Origin: Deltaproteobacteria bacterium
GTDB taxonomy: Bacteria > Desulfobacterota > Desulfomonilia > UBA1062
Assembly: GCA_018433775.1 (NCBI GenBank)
Contig: JAHDQN010000016.1
Location: 1-64,000, forward strand
Length of the DNA: 64,000 nt
Direction: 5' to 3'
Made by a program: the position numbers and the translations under genes. The notes beneath the pieces are model-generated. The model was not told where the DNA came from and did not search any database. It worked only from the letters and a program-made list of their open reading frames with translations. Below, piece after piece: positions 17,647-26,364 of the stretch (position 1 is the stretch's first letter; each line of letters opens with the position of its first letter).

Positions 17647-18414
17647 TCAGTACATGACAGCGGTCAGGAAATAGTCGGCGACCAAAATGCTCACCGATGA
17701 GATCACCACCGAGCTCGTGGTTGCTTTTCCTACCCCTTCAGCCCCTCCGGTGGTGGTAAAGCCCTTGTAGCAGCCCACCACCGAGAGGATCACCCCGAAA
17801 AAGGTCGCCTTGATGAGGCCGGTGAAGAGGTCCTCGTAGTCCACATACTCCACGATCCTGGCCATGAAAACCCCGGAGTCGATACCGAGAAATTTCACCC
17901 CCACCAGGTAGGAGCCCACGATGCCGATGCTGTCGAAGACCAGGGTGAGCATTGGCATCATGACGATCGCCGCGATGATGCGGGGGTTGACGAGATACTG
18001 GAACGGGTTGACCCCCATAACGGTCAGCGCGTCGATCTGCTCGGTCACCCGCATGGTGCCTATCTCGGCCGTCATGGCCGAGCCGGCCCTGGCCGTGACC
18101 ATGAGGGACGCGAGCACGGGTCCCAGCTCGCGCAGGAGTCCCAGCGCGGTGGTGGAGCCCACCAGGGACTCGGCCCCGAAAAGGCTGAACCCGTAGTGGG
18201 TCTGGAGTGCTCCCACCATGCCCGTGAACATCCCGGTAAGCAGGACCACGGTCACGGACCGCACGCCGATGAACTCCATCTGCTTGAAGAGCTGCCTGAA
18301 AAAGAATGGACGTCTGAACAGCCAGAAGAGGAAATCATACCAGAAGATGGCAAGGCTGCCGATCTCCTCGACCAGACGGATGACAAAGCGTCCGATGTAT
18401 TCGAAGAATTTCAT
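17647..18414 (-). CDS. mlaE: MlaE-type ABC permease (lipid transport)
   Basis: The 255-aa integral membrane protein matches the MlaE/Ttg2B permease family, the inner-membrane subunit of retrograde phospholipid or toluene-tolerance ABC transporters. It has several hydrophobic segments. The family core is clear: TALGLLRELGPVLASLMVTARAG then SAMTAEIGTMRVTEQIDAL. It starts 14 bases after glpK and is the last gene of the long leftward run. The usual partners mlaF (ATPase) and mlaD (MCE protein) are absent from this window, so the permease must act with subunits encoded elsewhere. Confidence 0.92.
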   Translation of the reverse strand: MKFFEYIGRFVIRLVEEIGSLAIFWYDFLFWLFRRPFFFRQLFKQMEFIGVRSVTVVLLTGMFTGMVGALQTHYGFSLFGAESLVGSTTALGLLRELGPVLASLMVTARAGSAMTAEIGTMRVTEQIDALTVMGVNPFQYLVNPRIIAAIVMMPMLTLVFDSIGIVGSYLVGVKFLGIDSGVFMARIVEYVDYEDLFTGLIKATFFGVILSVVGCYKGFTTTGGAEGVGKATTSSVVISSVSILVADYFLTAVMY

Positions 18415-18428
18415 GCACCCTTATCCAA

Positions 18429-19913
18429 TCACTGCACCTTCACCCGGCTGACCGCGTCAATCCACCCGTTGTAGAGCCGTTGCCGTTCCTGGCCGGTAAT
18501 GCCCGGGACAAAACGCCTGTCCGAGATCCTCAAGTTCCTGATCTCCTCTCCCGGCTTCCAGAAGCCGGTGGCGATGCCTGCGAGAAAGGCGGCGCCCATG
18601 CCGGTGGACTCCACATACTTCGAGCGGTCGATGCAGCATCCGGCGATATCCGCCTGGAACTGCATGAGGAAATCGTTCAGGCTCGCGCCTCCATCGACCT
18701 TGAGCTCGGCAAAGGGGGTGCCCGTGGACTCCTCGAAGGCGCTGATCAGGTCCTTTACCTGGTAGGCGATGCCCTCAAGGGCGGCGCGGACCACATGGGC
18801 CCGGGTGGTGCCCCGGGTGATGCCCAGGATCGCGCCCCGCGCATACATATCCCAGTGCGGTGCGCCGAGGCCGGCAAAGGCGGGCACCATGTACACCCCG
18901 TTCGTGTTTTCCACGCTGGAGGCGAGCTCGCCGCTCTGGATCGCATTCTGAATCAGGCACAGACCGTCCCTGAGCCACTGCACCACTGCGCCTGCGATAA
19001 AGATGGAGCCTTCGAGGGCATAGCAGGGTCTGCCGTTCTCGCTGCAGGCAAGCGTGAGGATGAGGCCGTTTCTGGGCTCGATCTCCCGTTCACCGACATT
19101 GAGCAGGAGGAAGCAGCCGGTCCCATAGGTGTTCTTTGCCTCGCCCTGCCGGAAGCAGCCCTGGCCGAAGAGCGCTGCCTGCTGATCTCCGGCGATGCCG
19201 GCGATGGGAATTTCGGCGCCGAGGATCGACGGGTCGGTCGCGCCCACGATCTGTGCCGAGTTCACGACCTCGGGCAGGAGAGCGGACGGGATGTCCAGGA
19301 GATCGAGCAGTTCCTGGTCCCAGCACTTGTCGTGGATATTGAAGAGCAGGGTCCTGGACGCGTTCGTATAGTCCGTGGCATGGATTTTCCCACCAGTGAG
19401 CTTGGCAATGAGCCAGGTGTCGATGGTGCCGAACGCGATCTCGCCGTTTCGCGCGCGTGACCTCAGATCCGGAATATTGTCCAGGAGCCACCTGATTTTG
19501 GTACCGGAGAAATAGGCGTCGATGATCAGCCCGGTCTTCTCCTGAAAGAGGGCGCTGTACCCCTTGCTTTTCAGTTCGTCACAGATGGGGGCGCTGCGCC
19601 TGCACTGCCACACGATGGCGTTGTGCACGGGCTTCAAGGTGCTGCGGTCCCACAGCACCGTGGTCTCACGTTGGTTGGTGATGCCGATCCCCGCGATATC
19701 CGAACCGGTTGCGGATACCTTCGCCAGTGCCTGGTTCATCATGTTCACGGTCGTGTCCCAGATCACCTCCGGGTCGTGCTCGACCCAGCCTGCCCGGGGA
19801 TAGATCTGGGGGAATTCGGAATACGCCATGGATGCGATCGCTCCCGTGCGGTCCACCAGCATGATCCGGGTTCCGGTCGTGCCCTGGTCGATTGCCATGA
19901 TATACCTGCTCAC
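18429..19913 (-). CDS. glpK: Glycerol kinase
   Basis: The 494-aa FGGY-family kinase phosphorylates glycerol to glycerol 3-phosphate with ATP. It begins SRYIMAIDQGTTGTRIML. It also shows NQRETTVLWDR, ASRTLLFNI, AGDQQAALFGQ and GAPHWDMYARGAILGITRG, all diagnostic for GlpK. I choose the GTG at 19913 because GAAGGAGGG lies just upstream and the length then matches the family. The open frame extends 13 codons earlier into maf. It sits between maf and mlaE, with no glycerol facilitator or glycerol-3-phosphate dehydrogenase nearby, so it may serve phospholipid precursor supply as much as glycerol catabolism. Confidence 0.96.
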   Translation of the reverse strand: MSRYIMAIDQGTTGTRIMLVDRTGAIASMAYSEFPQIYPRAGWVEHDPEVIWDTTVNMMNQALAKVSATGSDIAGIGITNQRETTVLWDRSTLKPVHNAIVWQCRRSAPICDELKSKGYSALFQEKTGLIIDAYFSGTKIRWLLDNIPDLRSRARNGEIAFGTIDTWLIAKLTGGKIHATDYTNASRTLLFNIHDKCWDQELLDLLDIPSALLPEVVNSAQIVGATDPSILGAEIPIAGIAGDQQAALFGQGCFRQGEAKNTYGTGCFLLLNVGEREIEPRNGLILTLACSENGRPCYALEGSIFIAGAVVQWLRDGLCLIQNAIQSGELASSVENTNGVYMVPAFAGLGAPHWDMYARGAILGITRGTTRAHVVRAALEGIAYQVKDLISAFEESTGTPFAELKVDGGASLNDFLMQFQADIAGCCIDRSKYVESTGMGAAFLAGIATGFWKPGEEIRNLRISDRRFVPGITGQERQRLYNGWIDAVSRVKVQ

Positions 19914-19917
19914 TAAG

Positions 19918-20499
19918 CTACCCTCCTTCAATGGTATGTAATGCGATGCCAAAGCCTTTGAGATCGTGATAGAGATCGGACATCGGAAGTCCGATCACGT
20001 TCGTATACGACCCTTCGATCGTGCTGATAAAGAGCGACCCGATCCCCTGGAGGCCATATGACCCGGCCTTGTCCATGGGCTCTTTCGTTGAGACGTACCA
20101 GTCGATCTCGTCCGGGCTCATGTCACGAAAATGAACCAGGGTCCTGATGACCCTGCTCACGCGCTCTTCACCCCGGATGATCGCGTACCCGGTAAAGACC
20201 TCGTGGCCGGTGCCCTTCAGAAGCCCGAGGTGTTCGCGGGCGTTCGCCTCGTCAACGGGCTTCCCGAGAATTTTCCCGCCCGAGACCACGATGGTGTCCG
20301 CGGATATCACCAGAGCGGCCGGCATCCGGGCCGAAACGGACCGGGCCTTTTCCCTGCTGACCCGTGCGCAGAACTCGACCGGGGCCTCACCCGGGTGTAT
20401 GGTCTCGTCCACCTCGGGAACGACCACATCGAACTTGAGACCAAGCCACGAGAAAAGCTCCCGCCTTCTGGGGGAGGCCGACGCGAGTACTATCTGCAT
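19918..20499 (-). CDS. maf: Maf-family nucleotide pyrophosphatase
   Basis: The protein (193 aa from the ATG at 20499; a GTG at 20511 adds four residues) hydrolyses non-canonical or modified nucleoside triphosphates. The signature LASASPRRRELFSWLGL is at the N-terminus. VISADTIVVSGGKILGKP holds the catalytic aspartate, and GSYGLQGIGSLFISTIEGSYTNVIGLP is the C-terminal motif. The ribosome site is weak, so the exact start is uncertain. It is followed five bases later by glpK and preceded by the fliT-like gene. Confidence 0.95.
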   Translation of the reverse strand: MQIVLASASPRRRELFSWLGLKFDVVVPEVDETIHPGEAPVEFCARVSREKARSVSARMPAALVISADTIVVSGGKILGKPVDEANAREHLGLLKGTGHEVFTGYAIIRGEERVSRVIRTLVHFRDMSPDEIDWYVSTKEPMDKAGSYGLQGIGSLFISTIEGSYTNVIGLPMSDLYHDLKGFGIALHTIEGG

Positions 20500-20555
20500 G
20501 GTAGGATACACTATGCAAATCGGAATGATCTGTCAATGCAAGGAGTTTGGCGGGA

Positions 20556-20924
20556 TCAGGTTCTCTCGTTCATGAACCGGGGGCCGGGCGCCTTTGTCTG
20601 ACGGTAGCCCTTCAGGGAGGTCCTGTTTTTCCTCAGATCACCCAGGGTATTCGAGATTTCTTCGGTGCCCCTCTCGAGCTCCGTGAGCAGCTCGGCATGG
20701 CGGTTCCCGATCTCTCTGAGCATTTCGATGGTTTCCTTATCGAGCTTGGCCGGCTTCAGCCGCGAGAAAATATCATCCAGCCTGGCCTGGACCACGGCGG
20801 TATCCCGGGTCAGCCTTTCGAACTTTTTCAGATCGCCTTCGGAAAGTGACTCCCCCTGTTCCAGGATCAGGGAACGCCACTTTTTCAGGAGGCTCAGGAC
20901 GATTTTCTGATGATCTGTTCCCAT
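20556..20924 (-). CDS. Small coiled-coil protein, probable FliT-like flagellar chaperone
   Basis: The 122-aa protein is largely helical and charged, with heptad-like leucines. It has no strong sequence signature. Its start overlaps the end of fliS by 31 bases, with AGGAG ten bases before the ATG. fliS is commonly followed by fliT or an analogue that chaperones other flagellar export substrates. The FliT call therefore rests on position, size and helical character, not on motifs. Confidence 0.5.
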   Translation of the reverse strand: MGTDHQKIVLSLLKKWRSLILEQGESLSEGDLKKFERLTRDTAVVQARLDDIFSRLKPAKLDKETIEMLREIGNRHAELLTELERGTEEISNTLGDLRKNRTSLKGYRQTKAPGPRFMNERT

Positions 20925-21271
20925 GACTCTTTGAGCTCCTGGAGGTAGGATATCACCTCATCCATCGCTTCGACACTGTTATGGTACTCGGCGTCCACGA
21001 TGCGGCGGATCATATAGTTGTACAATGACTCCAGGTTGTTCGCGATCTCGCCCGCATCGTAGTTCAGACTGTTGGTGAGTTCCCACAGGATGTTCTGTGC
21101 CTTTCCCAGGGCATGAGCTCTGGCCTGGTTGTCATGTTCCTGTTGGGCCTTTCTGGCCTTCTTCAAAGAATTTATAGCCCCGTCGTAGCACATCAGAATA
21201 AGACTTCCCTGATCCGCTGTCTGGATCTGGGTCTTCCTGTATGCCTCATAGCCCATGGAATTGATGCTCAT
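20894..21271 (-). CDS. fliS: Flagellar export chaperone FliS
   Basis: The 125-aa helical protein matches FliS, which binds flagellin in the cytoplasm and prevents premature polymerisation. The start YEAYRKTQIQTADQGSLILM, then CYDGAINSLKKA, and later ELTNSLNYDAGEIANNLESL are the family core. No flagellin, cap protein or other flagellar structural gene is in the window, so this is an isolated chaperone gene inside a housekeeping run. The 259-base spacer between it and the upstream aminotransferase gene holds no gene and could contain its own promoter. Confidence 0.92.
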   Translation of the reverse strand: MSINSMGYEAYRKTQIQTADQGSLILMCYDGAINSLKKARKAQQEHDNQARAHALGKAQNILWELTNSLNYDAGEIANNLESLYNYMIRRIVDAEYHNSVEAMDEVISYLQELKESWEQIIRKSS

Positions 21272-21530
21272 TGCCGCTCCTCCCCGGAATAGATGCTAAG
21301 AGTTTTATCGGATTCCCGATATTTTTCTTGAGGCAAGATTTCAAGGAAGGCGATCCCGCCGATCCGCCGGCAGGGCCTCCTTCAGTCGCATCCGCACAAC
21401 AGCTCCTGCTCCCGGTCTATCCTCCGGAACGCTGCCCTCCCGGAGGAGATGGCGGATTTGTATCACAATCTCCTGCGTGCTTGGTCCTGCGGGTGACGCC
21501 CTCTTGTTTCGGGCTTCCAGATCCCGCCTT

Positions 21531-22700
21531 CTACAGGACGGCCAGCGCCTCCCTGATCCGGTCAACGCCCTCGATGATGTTCTTTTCCGAGGTGGCGAAC
21601 GAAAGCCGGATATGGTCAGGTGCGCCGAACCCTTCACCCGGTACGACAGCGACGAGCGCGTTGGTGATGAGGTACTCCGCAAGGCCCGCCGAGCCGCCGA
21701 ACCGATCCATATAACCCCTGATGGAAGGGAAGGAGTAGAACGACCCCTGAGGCGGGGCGATCTCGAACCCGGGGATCTCCCTGAGCTTGGACACGATGAG
21801 ATCTCTGCGCTTTTCAAACACCTTTCTCCTCTCCTCCACCCCGGACTGGTCTCCGGTGAGCGAGGTGACGGCACCCACCTGGGCGAAGCTGGTCGGGTTC
21901 GAGGTGCTCTGGCTCTGGAGTCTGCTCATTGCCTTGATCACGTCCTTGTCGCCGATGCAGTATCCGATCCTCCAGCCCGTCATGGCATAGGTTTTGGACA
22001 TCCCATCGACGATGAAGGTGCGATCGGCCACCTCGGGGGAGATGGTTGCCACGGAGAAGAACTCGACATCGTCGAAGATGATCTTCCGATAGATATCGTC
22101 TGAGATGATGACCATGTCGTTCTCCACGCACAGCGCAGCGATTTTTTCCAGCTCGCGGGGATCGAAGACCATGCCCGTGGGATTCGAGGGCGAGTTCAGC
22201 ACGATGGCCCGCGAACGGGGAGTGATTGCCTCTTTTACCATGTCAGCGGTGAGCTGCATGCCGTTTGAGCGGGTGTCGATGGTCACCGCCTTTGCCCCGG
22301 TGAGCTCGATCATGGGGGGGTACGAGACCCAGTACGGGGCCGGGACGACCACCTCGTCGCCTCCCTCGAACAGGGTCAGGAAGAGGTTGTAGAGGCTGTG
22401 TTTGGCACCGCACGAGACAATGACGTTCTCGGGCAATGTTTTCAGGCCGTAATCGGCATACACGTTCGCACATATGGCATCCTTGAGCTCGGGCAGCCCA
22501 TCCACGGGGGTGTACTTGGTCGTGCCCCTTCTCATGGCCTCCATGGCGGATGCTTTTATGGGGTCGGGCGTATCGAAATCAGGCTCCCCGGCACCGAACC
22601 CGATGACGTTCTTCCCTTGGGCTCTGAGCTGCTTCACCTTTGCGGTGAGCGCCAGGGTAGGAGATCCGGGAATCTTGGATACGACCTGAGAGATCTTCAT
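21531..22700 (-). CDS. Class I aminotransferase (aspartate aminotransferase type)
   Basis: The 389-aa PLP enzyme of fold type I closely follows the thermophilic/alpha-proteobacterial aspartate aminotransferase group (class I-beta). IGFGAGEPDFDTPD and the Tyr-Thr loop TKYTPVDGLPELKDAI are near the N-terminus. NSPSNPTGMVF contains the substrate-contacting Asn, and DGMSKTYAMTGWRIGY contains the PLP lysine. AGGAGG lies seven bases before the ATG. It follows coaD by 27 bases on the same strand. Aspartate/2-oxoglutarate is the likeliest substrate pair, but related enzymes handle other amino acids. Confidence 0.92.
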   Translation of the reverse strand: MKISQVVSKIPGSPTLALTAKVKQLRAQGKNVIGFGAGEPDFDTPDPIKASAMEAMRRGTTKYTPVDGLPELKDAICANVYADYGLKTLPENVIVSCGAKHSLYNLFLTLFEGGDEVVVPAPYWVSYPPMIELTGAKAVTIDTRSNGMQLTADMVKEAITPRSRAIVLNSPSNPTGMVFDPRELEKIAALCVENDMVIISDDIYRKIIFDDVEFFSVATISPEVADRTFIVDGMSKTYAMTGWRIGYCIGDKDVIKAMSRLQSQSTSNPTSFAQVGAVTSLTGDQSGVEERRKVFEKRRDLIVSKLREIPGFEIAPPQGSFYSFPSIRGYMDRFGGSAGLAEYLITNALVAVVPGEGFGAPDHIRLSFATSEKNIIEGVDRIREALAVL

Positions 22701-22727
22701 GCAATTCCTCCTCGCTGCAAAAAACGG

Positions 22728-23222
22728 TTATTTTGTCATTTTCGGGAATTTCTCCCGCAGTTTGTCGAGAGCAGGGCCCGGAACGAGCCCTTCCACCGAT
22801 CCCCCGGCGGCAGCCGTGGCCTTGACAATGGTGGAGCTCACGAAAAGGTGGTTGTAGTCGGTCATCAGAAAAAAGGTCTCGACCTTGCTGCACAGGCGCC
22901 GGTTCATGAGGGCGAGCTGCAGTTCCATCTCGAAATCGGACACCACCCGCAGGCCCCGCAGGATGGCGCATGCCCCGACGGTCTGGAGGTAGTCCACGAG
23001 CAGTCCTTCGAAGACGTCCACGTCGATCCGGGGGTCGTCGCCCACAGACTCCCTGATCATCTCAAGCTTCTCCTCCGTGGTGAAGAGGTCTGTTTTCAGG
23101 GGATTGTGACCCACGGCGATGATCACCTTGTCGAACACGCACAGGCCCCGGTATACGATATCCAGGTGGCCGTTGGTGATGGGATCGAACGATCCGGGAC
23201 AGACGGCAACTTTTCTCGTCAT
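22728..23222 (-). CDS. coaD: Phosphopantetheine adenylyltransferase
   Basis: The 164-aa protein catalyses the penultimate step of CoA synthesis, 4'-phosphopantetheine + ATP to dephospho-CoA. The nucleotidyltransferase motif CPGSFDPITNGHLDIVYRG and the later YNHLFVSSTIVK (from the ISSTxVR motif) are clear. I start at the Met of MTRKVAV: AAAGGGGGC lies upstream, and this ATG overlaps the rsmD stop as ATGA. The frame remains open for 19 further codons upstream. The rsmD-coaD order is widely conserved in bacteria. Confidence 0.97.
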   Translation of the reverse strand: MTRKVAVCPGSFDPITNGHLDIVYRGLCVFDKVIIAVGHNPLKTDLFTTEEKLEMIRESVGDDPRIDVDVFEGLLVDYLQTVGACAILRGLRVVSDFEMELQLALMNRRLCSKVETFFLMTDYNHLFVSSTIVKATAAAGGSVEGLVPGPALDKLREKFPKMTK

Positions 23223-23755
23223 GACGCCCCCTTTATGCAATACGTGATCATGGTATCTCCATAGGTCCGGGTTTTCCACGGCTGAACGGGTATCGCCTCG
23301 TCGGGTGAGTGCTCGACTACCAGGACACCCCCGGTTTTCACGAGCCTATATACATGAGGCGCCATTTCTGACGCAAGTCCTTTGTTATAGGGAGGATCCA
23401 TGAGAACAACGTCGAACTCCTCAATGCAGCCCCTTACGAACGAACCAGCCTCGGCCCGTATGATCCTCGCGTGCTCTCCGGCCTTGAGCGATGCGATATT
23501 CTTCTCGATGGACCGGATGCTCCGGGGGGATGCATCCACAAAGGTGACTGTTTGTGCACCCCTGCTCAGGGCCTCGATGCCCAAGTTCCCGCACCCTGCG
23601 AACAGATCCAGGACAGAAGCCCCGTCCAGATCCACGGGCAGGGTGGAGAATATCGCCTGCTTTACCCGGTCGGTGGTGGGTCTCACTCCTTTTGCCGGGC
23701 AATCGAGCCTGCGTGAACGGTATAGTCCTGCACATACACGGATAGACACGACCAA
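23219..23755 (-). CDS. rsmD: 16S rRNA (guanine966-N2)-methyltransferase
   Basis: The 178-aa SAM-dependent methyltransferase has the RsmD signature: RPTTDRVKQAIFSTL, then the SAM motif VLDLFAGCGNLGIEALSRGA, then the catalytic VLMDPPYNKG. It would methylate G966 of 16S rRNA. The start is ambiguous (TTG at 23755 or GTG at 23749), and no strong ribosome site is visible. It is translationally coupled to coaD through a 4-base overlap. Confidence 0.95.
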   Translation of the reverse strand: MVVSIRVCAGLYRSRRLDCPAKGVRPTTDRVKQAIFSTLPVDLDGASVLDLFAGCGNLGIEALSRGAQTVTFVDASPRSIRSIEKNIASLKAGEHARIIRAEAGSFVRGCIEEFDVVLMDPPYNKGLASEMAPHVYRLVKTGGVLVVEHSPDEAIPVQPWKTRTYGDTMITYCIKGAS

Positions 23756-23860
23756 CGAGAATAGGAGATAAAAACCGTACGGTCAACAGATATCGCCAGG
23801 GATCGGTATGCACGGCCGACTGGGTTCGATGCAGTGAGCAGGCGCCGCTCGGAACCCGTA

Positions 23861-24583
23861 TCAGCGGCCGGCCGCCTCGACCTCCCGGACGATCATCTCG
23901 ATTGCCCGGACAGGATCCTGAGCCTGGCTGATGGGCCTGCCGATAACCATGAGATCGGCCCCGTCCCTTATGGCGCTCTCCGGGGTTGCAATCCGCTTCT
24001 GGTCGCCTTTTTCCGACCAGCCCGGTCTGATGCCCGGGGTGATGATCACGGCCGGCTCCGGCACCCTGGGCCGGACAAAGGGGAGGTCGGCGGGCGAGCA
24101 TACAATCCCGTCGATTCCTTCCCCGCAGGCGAGCTCCACGAGGCCGCTCACCTGCTCCTGCAAAGGCCTGGAGATCCCCAGGCCGGGAAGGTCGTCCCGG
24201 CCCAGGGAGGTGAGCACGCTCACCCCGATGATCCGGGGCCTCGGCACCTTCAACGACTCCGACTCCTCGCGTGCCGCCGCGAGCGCCGCCCTGATCATCT
24301 CCGGGCCTCCGGAGATGTGTATGGTCATCATATGCGCGTTGAGCCTCACTGCGGATCTCACCGCCCCGGCGACCGTGTTGGGGATGTCGTGGAACTTCAG
24401 GTCGAGAAAACACTTCAGGCCCGAAGAGGTGATCAGATCCACCACCGCGGGGCCTGCCGCGCTGAAGAGCTCGAGGCCCACCTTGAACCACCCCACGTGG
24501 GAGCCGATCTTCTCCACCCATTTTCGTGCAGAATCCAGGTCGCCCACATCGAGGGCGAAGATTATTCGATCTCTCGCAGCCAT
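23861..24583 (-). CDS. pyrF: Orotidine 5'-phosphate decarboxylase
   Basis: The 240-aa TIM-barrel enzyme converts OMP to UMP. IIFALDVGDLDSARKWV starts the barrel, WFKVGLELF follows, and FLDLKFHDIPNTV contains the catalytic Asp-Lys-Asp region. VITPGIRPGWSEKGDQKRIATP is the phosphate loop, and VIGRPIS ends it. The ATG at 24583 lies inside the end of gmk (22-base overlap), with GAGAGGA upstream. Both enzymes act in nucleotide supply. Confidence 0.97.
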   Translation of the reverse strand: MAARDRIIFALDVGDLDSARKWVEKIGSHVGWFKVGLELFSAAGPAVVDLITSSGLKCFLDLKFHDIPNTVAGAVRSAVRLNAHMMTIHISGGPEMIRAALAAAREESESLKVPRPRIIGVSVLTSLGRDDLPGLGISRPLQEQVSGLVELACGEGIDGIVCSPADLPFVRPRVPEPAVIITPGIRPGWSEKGDQKRIATPESAIRDGADLMVIGRPISQAQDPVRAIEMIVREVEAAGR

Positions 24584-25158
24584 GGAATCCTCTCTATGAT
24601 TTCCTCGCGCGAACACCGCGACGCATTGATAATGCTCTGAACGTCCTGAACCGCCCCGGCAATATCGTTGTTCACCACGAGGTAGTCGTACATGCTCCAC
24701 GACCTGAGCTCGCTCTTGGCATTCTTCAGCCGGATGCGCAAGGACTCGTCGTCCTCGGTACCCCGCCTGGCGAGGCGCCTGGCAAGCTCCTCGATGCTCG
24801 GGGGGAGGATGAAGATATACACGCCAGGCGAGTTTTTCTGCTGGGCCTGTCTGACCCCCTGTACGTCGATGTCCAGAAGGATGTGTCTGCCCTGCCTCTC
24901 CCGGTCCTCCATCCACGAGATCGAGGTCCCGTAGAGATTGTCGTGCACCCGGGCCCATTCGAGAAACTCGTTCCTGCCCTCCATCTCTTCGAAGACCTCG
25001 CGCGTGATGAAGAAATAATCCTCACCGTCCACCTCGCGGGGCCGGGGAGGCCGGGTGGTGTAGGATATGGATAGCACGAAATCCGGGTTGCGCTTCAGGA
25101 TCTCGGTGATGATGGTGGACTTGCCGACCCCCGAGGGGCCGGAAATAAAGATCCTCAA
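24562..25158 (-). CDS. gmk: Guanylate kinase
   Basis: The 198-aa protein phosphorylates GMP to GDP. It shows the P-loop GPSGVGKSTI, the GMP-binding SISYTTRPPRPREVDGEDY and ILLDIDVQG. The start appears to be TTG (25158), with AAGGGG seven bases before it. The remA-gmk order is the usual one in many bacteria, here between remA and pyrF. Confidence 0.97.
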   Translation of the reverse strand: MRIFISGPSGVGKSTIITEILKRNPDFVLSISYTTRPPRPREVDGEDYFFITREVFEEMEGRNEFLEWARVHDNLYGTSISWMEDRERQGRHILLDIDVQGVRQAQQKNSPGVYIFILPPSIEELARRLARRGTEDDESLRIRLKNAKSELRSWSMYDYLVVNNDIAGAVQDVQSIINASRCSREEIIERIPWLREIE

Positions 25159-25182
25159 CTCCTTTCCCCTTGCCTTTTTGCC

Positions 25183-25467
25183 CTAGTCTTTTTCCTTGAA
25201 GTTTTCCTTGGGGGCGTTCCCGTCGGAAAGCCTGTTGGAGATGGTCTCGGCCTGAATGGCGCTGAGAATGATATGCGAGCTGTCGGTGATGATGATGGAC
25301 CTCGTCTTCCTTCCCTGGGTGGCGTCGATGAGTTGGCCCCGTTCCTTGGCCTCTTCTCTCAGCCGTTTCATGGGGGAAGATGACGGGTTGACGATAGCAA
25401 TGATTCGAGAAGCCACAACCCCGTTGTTGAACCCGATGTTCAGTAATTTCGTATCATGCTTGCCCAT
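25183..25467 (-). CDS. RemA/DUF370 family regulatory protein
   Basis: The 94-aa protein matches DUF370/Rem[42 protein letters not shown] and [20 protein letters not shown]. In Bacillus, RemA is a DNA-binding activator of biofilm genes. The role in Proteobacteria is not established, and the gene commonly lies between yicC and gmk, as here. AAAGGAG precedes the ATG by seven bases. Confidence 0.93.
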   Translation of the reverse strand: MGKHDTKLLNIGFNNGVVASRIIAIVNPSSSPMKRLREEAKERGQLIDATQGRKTRSIIITDSSHIILSAIQAETISNRLSDGNAPKENFKEKD

Positions 25468-25500
25468 AAAACACTCCTTTCATTGTGCTCTCTAGAGTAA

Positions 25501-26364
25501 TTATTCGATATTCTGAACCTGTTCGCGTATCTTCTCCACCTCGGCCTTTGCCTCGATCACGATATGGCTCAGGGTGATGATCTGGCTCTTGGAACCGATG
25601 GTGTTGAGCTCGCGGTTGATCTCCTGGAGCATGAAGTCGAGCCGCCTGCCTATGGAGGGATCGGGGGCGTCGATGATGCCCTTAAAGGAGGTGATGTGAC
25701 TGTGAAGCCTCACAAGCTCCTCGGTGATGTCGGACCGGTCGGCCATCAGCGCGATCTCCTGCTCCAGCCGAGTCTCGTCCACCTTGTCCGCCTTGTCTCC
25801 GAGCAGCTCCTGCAGCCGTGACCGGAGCCTTTCGCGGAAGATGTCCACCATGCCCTGGGCGGCCAGGTTCATGTTTTCGTGCATCCGGACAAGCGCTTCG
25901 AGCCGCTCCGAGATATCCGCCTTGAGGCGTCTTCCTTCTTCCGCCTTTGCCTCGGTGAAGGATGCGAGCGCTTCGATGATGCCCTCACGTAAAGGAGGCC
26001 ACTGCTCTTCGATGTTGCGGGCGCTTTCTCCCAGGATCCCGGGCAGCATCAGGATGTCCCGGAAGGTCACCTCTCCGCCGAATTCCCGGGCCATGCGGCC
26101 GATATCCTCGGAATAGAGCCGGGCAAGCTCCCAGTTTACGGCGAGCCTTTCCTGAACGCCGGCTGAAACGCCCCGGGTAATGTTCACTTCGACCTTGCCC
26201 CTGGCCACATGTTCCTGAACGAGGTCGCGCGCGGGTATCTCGAAAGACGAAAGGTCCTTCGGGATGCGCACCCGGATATCTCGGTACCGGTGATTGACCC
26301 CTTTGATCTCGATATGATAGCCGTCTCTGTCGGCCTGGCCGAACCCTGTCATACTCCGCGGCAT
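25501..26364 (-). CDS. YicC family protein (endoribonuclease-type)
   Basis: The 287-aa protein starts PRSMTGFGQADRDGY, the hallmark of the YicC family. The C-terminal motif DIGRRLDFMLQEINRELNTIGSK (here SIGRRLDFMLQEINRE) is also present. E. coli YicC has been linked to RNA cleavage and small-RNA turnover. The chosen ATG has AAGGAG nine bases upstream and lies inside the end of the DUF4416 gene (16-base overlap). The yicC-remA-gmk order is conserved. Confidence 0.95.
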   Translation of the reverse strand: MPRSMTGFGQADRDGYHIEIKGVNHRYRDIRVRIPKDLSSFEIPARDLVQEHVARGKVEVNITRGVSAGVQERLAVNWELARLYSEDIGRMAREFGGEVTFRDILMLPGILGESARNIEEQWPPLREGIIEALASFTEAKAEEGRRLKADISERLEALVRMHENMNLAAQGMVDIFRERLRSRLQELLGDKADKVDETRLEQEIALMADRSDITEELVRLHSHITSFKGIIDAPDPSIGRRLDFMLQEINRELNTIGSKSQIITLSHIVIEAKAEVEKIREQVQNIE

